A stretch of 64,000 bases of DNA from Mesorhizobium neociceri (lineage in GTDB: Bacteria > Pseudomonadota > Alphaproteobacteria > Rhizobiales > Rhizobiaceae), in assembly GCF_013520985.1 (NCBI RefSeq), contig NZ_JACDTY010000014.1, positions 122,327 through 186,326 on the forward strand, written 5' to 3'. Each line of letters begins with the position of its first letter. The stretch's first letter is position 1. The notes beneath the pieces were generated by a model. The model did not search any database. It was given only the letters and a program-made list of their open reading frames with translations, and was not told the DNA's origin. Made by a program: the position numbers and the translations under genes. This document shows, one piece after another, positions 1-7,920 of this stretch.

Positions 1-96
1 CCAGCCGGTCCGCCGCAACGTCTCCTCCGCCCGGCGCCGACGGCGGGATGCTAGCCAAGGAAAATCGATTACGCAAGAACGGGTGGGACTGCGCCT

Positions 97-1104
97 CTAC
101 CTGTCGATCGTCGTCATGACCCGCTCATTGTAGCGCGGGCCTGAGACCTTTCCGGGCGCAAGTGCTGCATGGAGCGCGGCCATCTCGGCGGCATCGAGCT
201 TCAGCGCGGCCGCCGCGACGTTCTCCTCCAGGTACTTTCGCCGTTTGGTGCCGGGGATGGGCACGATGTCGATGCCGAAGTCATTGCCCTTCTGCAGCAC
301 CCAGGCCAGCGCGATCTGTGCGGGTTTCACCCCCTTGGCGCTCGCCACTTCCTGCACTGTGGCCGCTGCCGCGACATTGGCGTCGAAATTGGCGCCCTGG
401 TAGCGCGGGTCGCCGCGCCGGAAATCGCCTTCCGGATAATCCTCGGCGCGCTTGACGTCGCCGGCGAGGAAACCGCGGCCGAGCGGCGCGAACGGCACCA
501 GGCCGATGCCGAGCTGTTTGAGCAGCGGGATGATCTCCGGCTCCAGATTGCGCTCCCACAGCGAATATTCGCTCTGCAGCGCCGACACCGGATGCACGGC
601 ATGCGCGCGGCGGATGTTGGCTGCGCCCGCCTCCGACAGGCCGAAGAAGCGCACCTTGCCCTCGGCGACCAGCTTGCCGATCATGCCGGCAACGTCTTCC
701 ATAGGCACCGCCGGATCGACGCGGTGCTGGTAGTAGAGGTCGACATGGTCGGTGCCGAGCCGCTTCAGCGAGCCCTCCAGCGCCTCGCGGATATGCGCCG
801 GCCGGCTGTCGCGCTCCGGGCCGACCTGTCTGCCGTTTTCGATGCGGAAGCCGAATTTGGTGGCAAGCGTAACCTTGTCACGCCGGCCCTTCAGCGCCCG
901 CCCGAGCAATTCTTCATTGGCATAGGCGCCGTAGACTTCGGCCGTGTCGAGGAAGGTGCAGCCGAGTTCGATGGCGCGGTGCAAGGTGGCGATCGATTCC
1001 GCCTCGTCGGCCGGGCCGTAGGATTGGCTCATACCCATGCAGCCGAGGCCGATCGCCGACACTTGCAGCCCTTGGCTGCCGAGTTTGCGGGTTCTCAAGG
1101 TCAT
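97..1104 (-). CDS. Aldo/keto reductase
   Basis: 335-residue protein of the aldo/keto reductase superfamily, which reduces aldehydes or ketones with NADPH in the cytoplasm. The catalytic tetrad is complete: Asp53 and Tyr58 in the FLDTAEVYG stretch, Lys83 in ATKFGF and His127 in YYQHR. The length is normal for the family. The ATG at 1104 is preceded by a GGAG ribosome site. Its 5' flank is the broken end of an SDR gene on the same strand (1135-1302), so the two may once have been co-transcribed. The substrate cannot be told from sequence. Confidence 0.93.
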   Translation of the reverse strand: MTLRTRKLGSQGLQVSAIGLGCMGMSQSYGPADEAESIATLHRAIELGCTFLDTAEVYGAYANEELLGRALKGRRDKVTLATKFGFRIENGRQVGPERDSRPAHIREALEGSLKRLGTDHVDLYYQHRVDPAVPMEDVAGMIGKLVAEGKVRFFGLSEAGAANIRRAHAVHPVSALQSEYSLWERNLEPEIIPLLKQLGIGLVPFAPLGRGFLAGDVKRAEDYPEGDFRRGDPRYQGANFDANVAAAATVQEVASAKGVKPAQIALAWVLQKGNDFGIDIVPIPGTKRRKYLEENVAAAALKLDAAEMAALHAALAPGKVSGPRYNERVMTTIDR

Positions 1105-1134
1105 TGTCTTTGATCTCCGGGAGGATAAATGGAA

Positions 1135-1302
1135 TTATAGGAGCCGCTCGCTCCGTTTCCATAGTCGCTCGGCAGATTGCGCGTCGACCGCATAGGGCAT
1201 CACGCCCAGCGTCCCGGTCAGGCGGGCGCCGCCCTGGCAGCACGCCGTCATCTTGTTTTCGGACCGGCGCGATGTCGACGTTTTCGCAATAGACGCCACC
1301 CA
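1135..1302 (-). pseudogene. C-terminal remnant of an SDR oxidoreductase
   Basis: Translated on the minus strand this segment gives GGVYCENVDIAPV, then, after a one-base frame change near 1262, MTACCQGGARLTGTLGVMPYAVDAQ and AERLWKRSERLL followed by a stop. This matches the typical C-terminal tail of rhizobial SDR oxidoreductases (GVYCE.CDIA ... GV.PYAVD...AERLW..SE). The N-terminal Rossmann part is missing, and homology stops at about 1302, exactly where an AraC remnant begins on the other strand. The family match is from memory of that tail motif. Confidence 0.7.
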
Positions 1303-1523
1303 TGCGTGCCGGCGTCGCGCCGCTCGCCTATCTCACGCAATGGCGCATGCGGCTCGCCGAACGGGCGCTGCGCGAGGACACCCTCGCCGTCTCTGGCCTC
1401 GCCCGCCGGCTCGGCTACACCTCCGACAGCGCTTTTTCCAACGCCTTCAAGCGTGTCACCGGCAGCGCCCCGAACGTCTATCGCAGTACGGTGCGGGGAC
1501 GCTCCCAGCTGGCGGCGGAATAA
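1302..1523 (+). pseudogene. C-terminal remnant of an AraC-family regulator
   Basis: The 73 codons encode only the second half of an AraC/XylS DNA-binding domain: VAPLAYLTQWRMRLAERALR is the helix before the second HTH, and GYTSDSAFSNAFKRVTG is the signature second HTH. The sensor domain and first HTH are absent. The first matching residue sits at the junction with the SDR remnant on the opposite strand. The ATG at 1302 is probably a chance codon and no ribosome site precedes it. A 73-residue half-domain is unlikely to work as a regulator. Confidence 0.75.
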
Positions 1524-1592
1524 GGGCTTGGCTTGACAAAGCCCGGTTAGAAGCGCCCCGTGCCGGCGGCCATTGGGGCTATGGGGATATCG

Positions 1593-1679
1593 ATGAAGAA
1601 AATTTATGAAAAGCCGACGCTGAACAGGCGTCAGCAGCTCTCGCGCGCCATTGCGCTCCAGCTTCCTTCGACGTTCTAG
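1593..1679 (+). CDS. 28-residue peptide, RiPP-precursor-like
   Basis: A short reading frame begins MKKIYEKPTLNRRQQLS and ends after 28 codons. Many rhizobia carry small genes starting MKK-YEKP-L-(K/R)RE-LS that are annotated as putative RiPP precursors, and this N-terminus fits that pattern. Support comes from context: a TTGACA hexamer lies at 1533-1538, a GGGGAT stretch lies just upstream of the ATG, and a strong intrinsic terminator follows 20 bases after the stop. No maturation enzyme (radical SAM, YcaO, lanthipeptide synthase) is in the window. Function is unknown and the family assignment is from memory. Confidence 0.5.
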   Translation: MKKIYEKPTLNRRQQLSRAIALQLPSTF

Positions 1680-1698
1680 CCACGATCGCAGTCACTGC

Positions 1699-1730
1699 AA
1701 AGCCCGTTGCCTAGAGGTAGCGGGCTTTTT
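1699..1730 (+). terminator. Rho-independent terminator
   Basis: A 13-pair stem (1699-1711 with 1716-1728, including G-T pairs) closes a TAGA loop, and the T run extends to 1730. It would end transcription of the small peptide gene at 1593. Confidence 0.85.
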
Positions 1731-1838
1731 ACTGCCGCCGGTCGTCATGCCCGCAGGCGGTCAAAATTGACAGAGCACCCGATCTCCAGCATCCTAATAG
1801 GGCCGCCATGTCTTGCGGCGCTTGTGTATGAGTGAGCC

Positions 1839-2063
1839 ATGGCCAGTTCCGTCACCAGCCAGAATTCCAAGCGCGCCGCGGTGCGCAAGGCGCTCGACCG
1901 CCACAAGGTGTACGTCACCGCGCAAAGCTTTTCCGGCGGCGTCTACTCGGCCCGCGTGCTGGTCGACGGCGAGGCCTATTGGGTCGATGAATTCCGGCTG
2001 AGCCAGCTTCAGGGCGGCCTTTCGCCGGCCGAGCTCGACCTGACGCCGGCCACCGACGATTGA
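1839..2063 (+). CDS. Small conserved-looking hypothetical protein
   Basis: 74-residue acidic-tailed protein with no recognised domain. It begins MASSVTSQNSKRAAVRKALDR and contains a hydrophobic/aromatic middle (VYSARVLVDGEAYWVDEF) that could form a small beta fold. A TTGACA hexamer at 1767-1772 is a possible -35 element, but no convincing -10 box follows at the usual spacing. It lies 46 bases upstream of ligD in the same direction and could share its transcript. Codon use fits the neighbours, so it is probably real. Confidence 0.55.
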   Translation: MASSVTSQNSKRAAVRKALDRHKVYVTAQSFSGGVYSARVLVDGEAYWVDEFRLSQLQGGLSPAELDLTPATDD

Positions 2064-2109
2064 GCTGCCATCGATTGAGCAGTTGCCGCATCCCGCCTAG
2101 CATGCGGAC

Positions 2110-4599
2110 ATGACCACCCCGCCCAAGCTCAAAGCCTATCGCGCCAAGCGCGAATTTTCGAAGACGCCGGAACCGGCGGGCGGGTTCATTTCAGGCGATG
2201 GCAATCGCTTCGTCGTTCACAAGCATCACGCCACCGCCGACCATTACGATTTGCGCCTGCAGGTCGGCGGCGTGCTGAAAAGCTGGGCGGTGCCGCGCGG
2301 GCCGTCACTCAACCCGGCCGACAAGCGCCTCGCCGTCGAGACCGAGGATCATCCGCTCGAATATATCGACTTCGAAGGCGTCATTCCCGAAGGCGAATAT
2401 GGCGGCGGGCCGATGATCGTCTGGGACACCGGCACCTGGGCGCCGATGGACGATGTCGAAAAAAGTCTGAGGACCGGCGCCTTCAAGTTCCGGCTGGCCG
2501 GCGAAAAACTCACTGGTGGCTGGATGCTGACGCGTCTGAAACCAAAGCCCGGCGAGGACGAGAACAAGAAAAACTGGCTCTTGTTCAAGGAGCGCGACCT
2601 CGCTTCCGACACCGAGCTCGATATCCTCGAAGCGCGGCCGGAAAGCGTGAAATCCGGCAAGCGCATCGAGGAGTTGGTGGCGCCGCCGAAGAAGCCGGCG
2701 CGCCTGCCGCCCAGACCCGGCACGCTGAAACCCGGCGCGTTGCCCGGCGCTGTGAGGGGCGATCCACCGTCACGCATCGAGCCTCAACTTGCAACCCAGG
2801 TGCCGAAGCCACCGGGCGGGCCGGTGGAAGACACAGGCGAACTCTGGCTGCATGAAATCAAGTTCGACGGCTATCGCACCATGGCGCATATCATCGATGG
2901 CGAGGTCCGGCTGATCACGCGTGGTGGCATCGACTGGACGAAACGCTATGGCGACCTGCCGCAAGCCTTCTCGCGGCTGCCGCTCAGCCAGGCGATCATC
3001 GACGGTGAGATCATGGTGCTGGACGAGAAGGGCATTTCCCGTTTCGCGCTGCTGCAGGATGCCCTGTCGGCGGGCGCCGGCAGCAAGTTGCATTTCTACG
3101 CTTTCGACCTCCCGCATCTCGACGGCTGGGACTTGCGCAAGGCGCCGCTCTTAAAACGCAAAGCCCTGCTCGCCGAGCTTCTCGCCGGCGCCGGCGCCAA
3201 CTCCGCCATTCAGTTGAGCGATCATGTCGAGGGCGACGGGCAGGGGCTTTACGATCAGGCGACCGAACTCGGGCTGGAAGGCGTCGTCTCCAAGCGCGCC
3301 AACGCCATTTACCAGAGCGGCCGCACCAAGAGCTGGACCAAGGTCAAGGCGCTGCAGAAGGGCGATTTCGTCATAGCCGGCTACACCATCTCCGACGCCG
3401 CCGAAGGACTGGCCGCGCTCGGCATGGCCGAATTCGAGAATGGCGAACTGCACTATCGCGGCAAGGTGGGCACCGGCTTCGACGCAGCGACGGCAGCCGA
3501 ATTGCTGGCGCGGCTGGAGCCGCTGCGCGACGGCGCGACGGCGCCCGAAGGCGTGCCGCGCGAGATCATGCGCGAGATGAAATGGGTGCGGCCGCTGCTG
3601 TCGGCCCGCATCCACTACGCCAACCGCACGGCGGACAATTCGCTGCGCCATGGCGTGTTCCGTGGCCTGCGCGATGTCGGCCTGTCGACGCCGGTATCAC
3701 CCAAGCGCAAGCGGCTGATCGCCGAGGCCGATCTCGCCACCATCTGGGTGACCAATCCGGAGCGGCGGCTGTTCGGCAAGACCGGACCGACCAAGCTCGA
3801 CATCGCCGTCTATTACGCGCTGGTCGGCGACTTCATGCTGCCGCACATTATGGGTCGCCCGGTGTCGCTGGTGCGCTGTCCGACCGGCCTGCCGAAGGAT
3901 TGTTTCTTCCAGCGCCACGCCTTCACCGGCATGCCGCCCTCGGTGGTGACGTTCGATACCGTCAATTCCGAGGGCGAAACCAAATCCTTCCTGTCGGTCG
4001 AAGGCGCAAAAGGCTATCTGGCGCTGGCCCAGTTCGGCGTCGTCGAGTTCCACACCTGGGGCACCCACCGCACCAGTCTCGACAAGCCCGATCTGATCGT
4101 CTTCGACCTCGATCCGGGGGAGGGTATCGCCTGGCGCGAAGTGGTGGAGGCCGCCGTCCACATCAAGGGCCAGTTGGAAGGGCTCGGCCTGGTGCCGTTC
4201 GCCAAGACGTCTGGCGGCAGTGGCATCCACATCACGGTGCCGGTGACGCAAAAGCAGAACTGGAAGAAGCTGCACCAGGCGACCAGCGCCATCTCCACCC
4301 AGCTGGCGGCCAGCGCGCCCGACACTTTCACCACCACCATGGGCAAGGAAAATCGCAAGCGCCGCATCTTCATCGACTATCACCGCAACGCCCGTGGCCA
4401 CACCTCCGCCGCCCCCTATTCGCTGCGTGCCCGCACCAATCTCCCCGCCTCGACACCGGTAAGCTGGAGCGACCTGGAGACCATCGATGCGCCGCAGGAT
4501 CTGAACTATTCCTCGCTGCCGGGCCTGTTGGCGACGTCGGGCGATCCCTGGGCGGACATGGAGGATTTCGCCAGGGATTTGCCTGCTTTCAAGACCTAG
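2110..4599 (+). CDS. ligD: ATP-dependent DNA ligase LigD
   Basis: 829-residue multifunctional enzyme of bacterial non-homologous end joining. The domain order is phosphoesterase (about 30-190, with HKHHATADHYDLRLQ), ATP-dependent ligase (about 240-540, with the nucleotidyl-lysine motif EIKFDGYR at Lys251) and the archaeo-eukaryotic primase-type polymerase (about 555-825, with the metal-binding FDLDPGEG at Asp666/Asp668). This order is the one usual in rhizobia, unlike the polymerase-first order of mycobacteria. It processes 3' ends, fills gaps and seals breaks held by Ku, which is encoded 294 bases downstream on the same strand. Full length, no defect seen. Confidence 0.97.
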   Translation: MTTPPKLKAYRAKREFSKTPEPAGGFISGDGNRFVVHKHHATADHYDLRLQVGGVLKSWAVPRGPSLNPADKRLAVETEDHPLEYIDFEGVIPEGEYGGGPMIVWDTGTWAPMDDVEKSLRTGAFKFRLAGEKLTGGWMLTRLKPKPGEDENKKNWLLFKERDLASDTELDILEARPESVKSGKRIEELVAPPKKPARLPPRPGTLKPGALPGAVRGDPPSRIEPQLATQVPKPPGGPVEDTGELWLHEIKFDGYRTMAHIIDGEVRLITRGGIDWTKRYGDLPQAFSRLPLSQAIIDGEIMVLDEKGISRFALLQDALSAGAGSKLHFYAFDLPHLDGWDLRKAPLLKRKALLAELLAGAGANSAIQLSDHVEGDGQGLYDQATELGLEGVVSKRANAIYQSGRTKSWTKVKALQKGDFVIAGYTISDAAEGLAALGMAEFENGELHYRGKVGTGFDAATAAELLARLEPLRDGATAPEGVPREIMREMKWVRPLLSARIHYANRTADNSLRHGVFRGLRDVGLSTPVSPKRKRLIAEADLATIWVTNPERRLFGKTGPTKLDIAVYYALVGDFMLPHIMGRPVSLVRCPTGLPKDCFFQRHAFTGMPPSVVTFDTVNSEGETKSFLSVEGAKGYLALAQFGVVEFHTWGTHRTSLDKPDLIVFDLDPGEGIAWREVVEAAVHIKGQLEGLGLVPFAKTSGGSGIHITVPVTQKQNWKKLHQATSAISTQLAASAPDTFTTTMGKENRKRRIFIDYHRNARGHTSAAPYSLRARTNLPASTPVSWSDLETIDAPQDLNYSSLPGLLATSGDPWADMEDFARDLPAFKT

Positions 4600-4804
4600 G
4601 TTCCTCTCCCCGCTCGGCAGGGGCGAGAACCCAAGTTTTGCTGGGCCGATTCCAATTCCATCGACCATGCGAACAATTTGAACTATTCTCTAGCAACAGC
4701 CCCTCCAACCTGCCTGGAAGGTTTCGTCAGGAATTTGCCGGTATGTTTGGGGCCAGTGTAGGATTTTCGCAGCGCCATTCGTCCTTCGGACGAAGCGCTG
4801 CAGA

Positions 4805-4853
4805 GAGCATGATCCCGAAAAGTGGGAACCGGTTTTCGGATAAGATCATGCTC
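4805..4853. repeat. Rhizobial palindromic intergenic repeat
   Basis: The ends GAGCATGATC and GATCATGCTC are perfect inverted copies, and the centre contains a second inverted pair around AACCGGTT. Elements of this form (AAAAGTGGGAACCGGTTTTCGGA core) are scattered between genes in many Rhizobiales. It lies between ligD and ku. A 200-base tract before it (4600-4804) holds no recognisable gene. Confidence 0.75.
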
Positions 4854-4893
4854 AATCTGAAATGTCAGTGCATGGCCGCGTAGGAGAGAGTTC

Positions 4894-5799
4894 ATGGCGC
4901 CCAGGGCAAGTTGGAAAGGTTACCTCAAGCTCAGCCTCGTCAGCTGTCCGGTCCGGCTTTATCCGGCAACGACGACCAGCGAGCGCATCTCGTTCAATCA
5001 GCTGCACAAGAAGACCCACAACCGCATCAACATGAAGCCGGTCGACCCCGAACTGGGGTTGGTCGAGCGTTCGGATCTGGTCAAGGGTTACGAGTACGAG
5101 GACAAGCAGTACATCATCATCGATGATGCCGACCTCGAAGCGGTGCGCATCGAATCCAACCACACGATGAACATCGAGGCCTTTGTCGACGAAGACGAGG
5201 TCGACGTCATCTACCAGGATGCGCCGTACTACATGGCTCCGGATGGCGCCATGGCCGAGGAAACCTTCGCCGTGCTGCGTGAAGCCATGCGCAAGTCCGG
5301 CAAGCTCGCCATTGCCCGCCTTGTCCTGTCCAGCCGCGAGCGGGTGGTGACGATCGGTTCGCGCGAGAACGGCATGTTCGTCTGCACCTTGAGGAACCCG
5401 AACGAAGTGCGTGGCACAGCTGAATATTTCGGCAACATCCCGGCCGGCAAGCCCGACGCTGAAATGCTGCAATTGGCCGAAGCGCTGATCAAGCAGAAGG
5501 AAACCACCTTCGACCCGAAGAACTACGAGGACCGCTACGAGATCGCGCTGATGCAGATGATCCGAGAGAAGCTGAAGGGGCACAAGCCGATCATTGCGGC
5601 GGCTCCCGAACGCGGCAATGTCATCAACCTGATGGATGCGCTGAAGGCGAGCCTCTCGCAATCGGCCAAGCCGCCGGCCAAGTCGAAGAGCAAGGCCGAC
5701 GAGGCTGAAAAGCCCGCCGCCAAAGCCAAGGCAGGCGCGGCCAAGGAAAATCCGTTGAAGGCCAATTTGCTCAAGGCCGTCGGCAAGAGCAAGGGGTGA
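4894..5799 (+). CDS. ku: Ku protein, NHEJ end-binding
   Basis: 301-residue homodimeric Ku that threads onto broken DNA ends and recruits LigD. The N-terminal Ku core is recognisable (SWKGYLKLSLVSCPVRLYPA, then RISFNQLHKKTHNRI and VVTIGSRENGMFVCTLRNPNEVR). The C-terminal tail from about residue 245 is rich in Lys and Ala, as in other bacterial Ku proteins, where such tails affect DNA binding. AGGAGAG stands just before the ATG. The stop overlaps the GTG start of the BRCT-like/TPR gene, suggesting translational coupling. Confidence 0.97.
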   Translation: MAPRASWKGYLKLSLVSCPVRLYPATTTSERISFNQLHKKTHNRINMKPVDPELGLVERSDLVKGYEYEDKQYIIIDDADLEAVRIESNHTMNIEAFVDEDEVDVIYQDAPYYMAPDGAMAEETFAVLREAMRKSGKLAIARLVLSSRERVVTIGSRENGMFVCTLRNPNEVRGTAEYFGNIPAGKPDAEMLQLAEALIKQKETTFDPKNYEDRYEIALMQMIREKLKGHKPIIAAAPERGNVINLMDALKASLSQSAKPPAKSKSKADEAEKPAAKAKAGAAKENPLKANLLKAVGKSKG

Positions 5800-6917
5800 C
5801 GGCGCCCACCGGCATAACCTCCGGCGCCGTCTTCGGCACCATCGGCGCGCTGGTGGCGTTCCCGCTGCGGCTGGCCGCGCGCGAGGTCGAGCGCCGGCAC
5901 GGCCAGTTGCGGCGCGGCGTCACCAGGCGCACCAGCCATGTCGCGTTCGGGCGCACGCTGCTTGCCAAGGCCGGCATGGCGAAGACCGGCGATGCCGAGA
6001 TCGAGCGCCGCGTTATCGCCGAGCGCGCCGCCGGCCGCACACTTCTCAGCGAAAATGGCTTCCTGCGTCTGCTCGGCCTGATAAAGGCGCCCGAAACGTC
6101 TTCGCTGTCCAGGCAGTCGCTCATCGACCAGTCCAAGCTGTCGGGCGCTGATCTCGACCTGCTCAGCCTGTTCGACGCCTTCGAGCATGATGGCGAACCC
6201 TATTCCTTCCGCGACCTGATCCTCGCCCGCAAATATGCCGGACTGGTCGCCGGCGGCGCTTCATGGGGCGCCATCGCGCGCTCCGTGCATCGCTCCGGCC
6301 CGGTCGCCTCGCTCACCGCCAAATCACTCAATGTCGGCTCGCAGCATGGCCGGCCGGATGCGATCTATCTCGAAGGCGGCCAGAGCGAGCTCGACGGCCA
6401 GCTGCTGTTCGATCTCGGCAGTGCAGCCGGCGATGACACGCTGGAGGACTTGTTCGCCGAGGCGGAAAGCGCGGAAGAGCAGGGCGACCACGAGCAGGCA
6501 GCGGCGCTTTACCAGCGCTGCCTCAGCATCGATCCGAGTGACGCCATTGCCGCCTTCAACCGCGCCAACTGCCTGCGCGGCGCCGGCCGCGTGGCCGACG
6601 CGGCGCATGACTATGCAAGGGCGATCAAACTCGATCCGGCCTTCGTCGAGGCATGGTTCAATCTCGCCGGACTGATGAGCGATCAGGGCAAGGTGGCTTC
6701 GGCGCGCCGGCACCTGCAAAAGGCCATTGCGCTCGACAAGGGCTATGCCGATCCGGTGTTCAACCTCGCAAGGCTCGAGTTCGACGCCGGCAATCTGGCT
6801 GAAGCGCGCCGCAACTGGGTGCGCTATCTCGAACTCGACGCTGAGTCCGAATGGGCGCGGATGGCGGCCAAGGGGATACAGTTCGTCGATCTGCAGATGA
6901 CGCGCACGGCGGGGTGA
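5796..6917 (+). CDS. BRCT-like / HTH / TPR protein coupled to ku
   Basis: 373 residues starting at a GTG that overlaps the ku stop (GTGA). Residues about 30-95 look BRCT-like (GVTRRTSHVAFGRTLL, then IERRVIAERAAGRTLLSENGF). Residues about 105-165 resemble a MerR-type helix-turn-helix region (FDAFEHDGEPYSFRDLILARKY). From about 215 there are three or more tetratricopeptide repeats (DPSDAIAAFNRANCLRGAGR; DPAFVEAWFNLAGLMSDQGK; YADPVFNLARLEFDAGN). BRCT domains are common in repair proteins, so a role with Ku and LigD is plausible but inferred. The TPR part is clear; the two N-terminal assignments are tentative. Confidence 0.75.
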   Translation: MTAPTGITSGAVFGTIGALVAFPLRLAAREVERRHGQLRRGVTRRTSHVAFGRTLLAKAGMAKTGDAEIERRVIAERAAGRTLLSENGFLRLLGLIKAPETSSLSRQSLIDQSKLSGADLDLLSLFDAFEHDGEPYSFRDLILARKYAGLVAGGASWGAIARSVHRSGPVASLTAKSLNVGSQHGRPDAIYLEGGQSELDGQLLFDLGSAAGDDTLEDLFAEAESAEEQGDHEQAAALYQRCLSIDPSDAIAAFNRANCLRGAGRVADAAHDYARAIKLDPAFVEAWFNLAGLMSDQGKVASARRHLQKAIALDKGYADPVFNLARLEFDAGNLAEARRNWVRYLELDAESEWARMAAKGIQFVDLQMTRTAG

Positions 6918-6924
6918 GTTCTTG

Positions 6925-7071
6925 CCTTCTCCCCTTGTGGGAGAAGGTGGATCGGCGCGCAGCGCCGAGACGGTTGAGGGGTGTTGGAAGGAATGAGATG
7001 CAGGCGTTCCCTGGAACACCCCTCATCCGACCGAGCTGCGCTCGGCCACCTTCTCCCACAAGGGGAGAAGG
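6925..7071. repeat. Bipartite inverted-repeat element, family A
   Basis: The two ends (6925-6950 and 7046-7071) are inverted copies of a 26-base sequence that is itself a hairpin (CTTCTCCC ... GGGAGAAG). The middle contains AGGGGTG and a matching CACCCCT. A second member with the same architecture lies at 20436-20620. This resembles the REP/BIME-like elements frequent in Mesorhizobium and encodes nothing. Confidence 0.8.
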
Positions 7072-7093
7072 GGTCACCAACGTTGGAGTCTCC

Positions 7094-7747
7094 ATGACCA
7101 CGTTCCTCTTCGACGGCTTCGACACCGCTCCCGTCACCATCCTGCTCGCGCATGGCGCCGGCGCGTCGATGGATTCTCCCTCGATGACCGCTACGGCCAA
7201 GGCGCTGGCGGCTGCCGGCTTCCAGGTTGCGCGTTTCGAGTTCCACTACATGGCCGCTCGCCGCTACGGCCATCGCAAGCCGCCGCCACGCGCCGAGACG
7301 GTGAACCCGGAATACATCAAGGCCATCGCCGATCTCCGGGCGAGGGGCGTCACCGGGCCGCTCATCATCGGCGGCAAGTCGATGGGCGGGCGCGTGGCCT
7401 CGATGGTCGCCGACGAGATGTTCGCCAAGGGCGAGATCGCCGGGCTGATCTGTCTCGGCTATCCCTTCCATCCGCCGGCCAAGCCCGAGCAGCTCAGGAC
7501 AAAACATCTCGCCGATCTCAAGACACCGACACTGATCTTCCAGGGCACGCGCGACGAGTTCGGCACCAGGAAAGAGGTCGCCACCTACGCGCTGTCCGAC
7601 GCCATCGAAGTGATCTGGCTGGAGGATGGCGACCACGATCTGAAACCACGCAAGGCGCTGTCGGGGTTTTCGACGGCGGATCATCTGAAGACGCTGGCCG
7701 AGACGGTGAAGGCGTGGACGGCGCGGCCATTGCCTTCGTCATCCTAG
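7094..7747 (+). CDS. Alpha/beta hydrolase, KANL3/Tex30-like
   Basis: 217-residue alpha/beta hydrolase of the small dienelactone-hydrolase-like group. It has the oxyanion-hole region LLAHGAGASMDS, the nucleophile elbow GGKSMGGR (Ser in GKSMG), an acid in QGTRDEFG and the catalytic His in EDGDHDLKP. The start is the ATG at 7094 after GGAG; longer in-frame starts would run through the repeat at 6925. The last codons (PSSS) and the stop lie within the beginning of another dispersed repeat. Substrate unknown. Confidence 0.85.
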   Translation: MTTFLFDGFDTAPVTILLAHGAGASMDSPSMTATAKALAAAGFQVARFEFHYMAARRYGHRKPPPRAETVNPEYIKAIADLRARGVTGPLIIGGKSMGGRVASMVADEMFAKGEIAGLICLGYPFHPPAKPEQLRTKHLADLKTPTLIFQGTRDEFGTRKEVATYALSDAIEVIWLEDGDHDLKPRKALSGFSTADHLKTLAETVKAWTARPLPSSS

Positions 7748-7895
7748 GGCGAAGCAAGGAGCGAAGCGACGCGGCGCAGACCCTGGGATCCATGCCGTGA
7801 CTTTCGAGCGCAGCTACGAAGCAGAATTCTGCCTCGCCGCGTTCCATGGCAGGCGTCCCGGCATGGATCCTCGGGTCAAGCCCGAGGATGACGAA
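7737..7895. repeat. Dispersed intergenic repeat, family B
   Basis: The segment starts with TCGTCATCCTAGGGCGAAGC and ends with a perfect hairpin around CCTCGGGTCAAGCCCGAGG followed by ATGACGA. GGATCCATGCCG at 7787-7798 is matched by an inverted CGGCATGGATCC at 7859-7870. The form is that of repeats common between genes in Mesorhizobium. It supplies the stop codon of the upstream hydrolase gene and ends just before xthA. Confidence 0.65.
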
Positions 7896-7920
7896 GCGAA
7901 AGGCGTGCCCGGTATTCTCT

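Noticed and set aside
1253..1609. 118-codon plus-strand frame over the AraC remnant and RiPP-like gene
   Set aside because: It is out of frame with the recognisable AraC motif and Arg/Ala-rich without a family match.
3582..4883. 433-codon plus-strand frame inside ligD
   Set aside because: It overlaps the LigD polymerase domain in another frame, is Arg/His-rich and lacks any motif.
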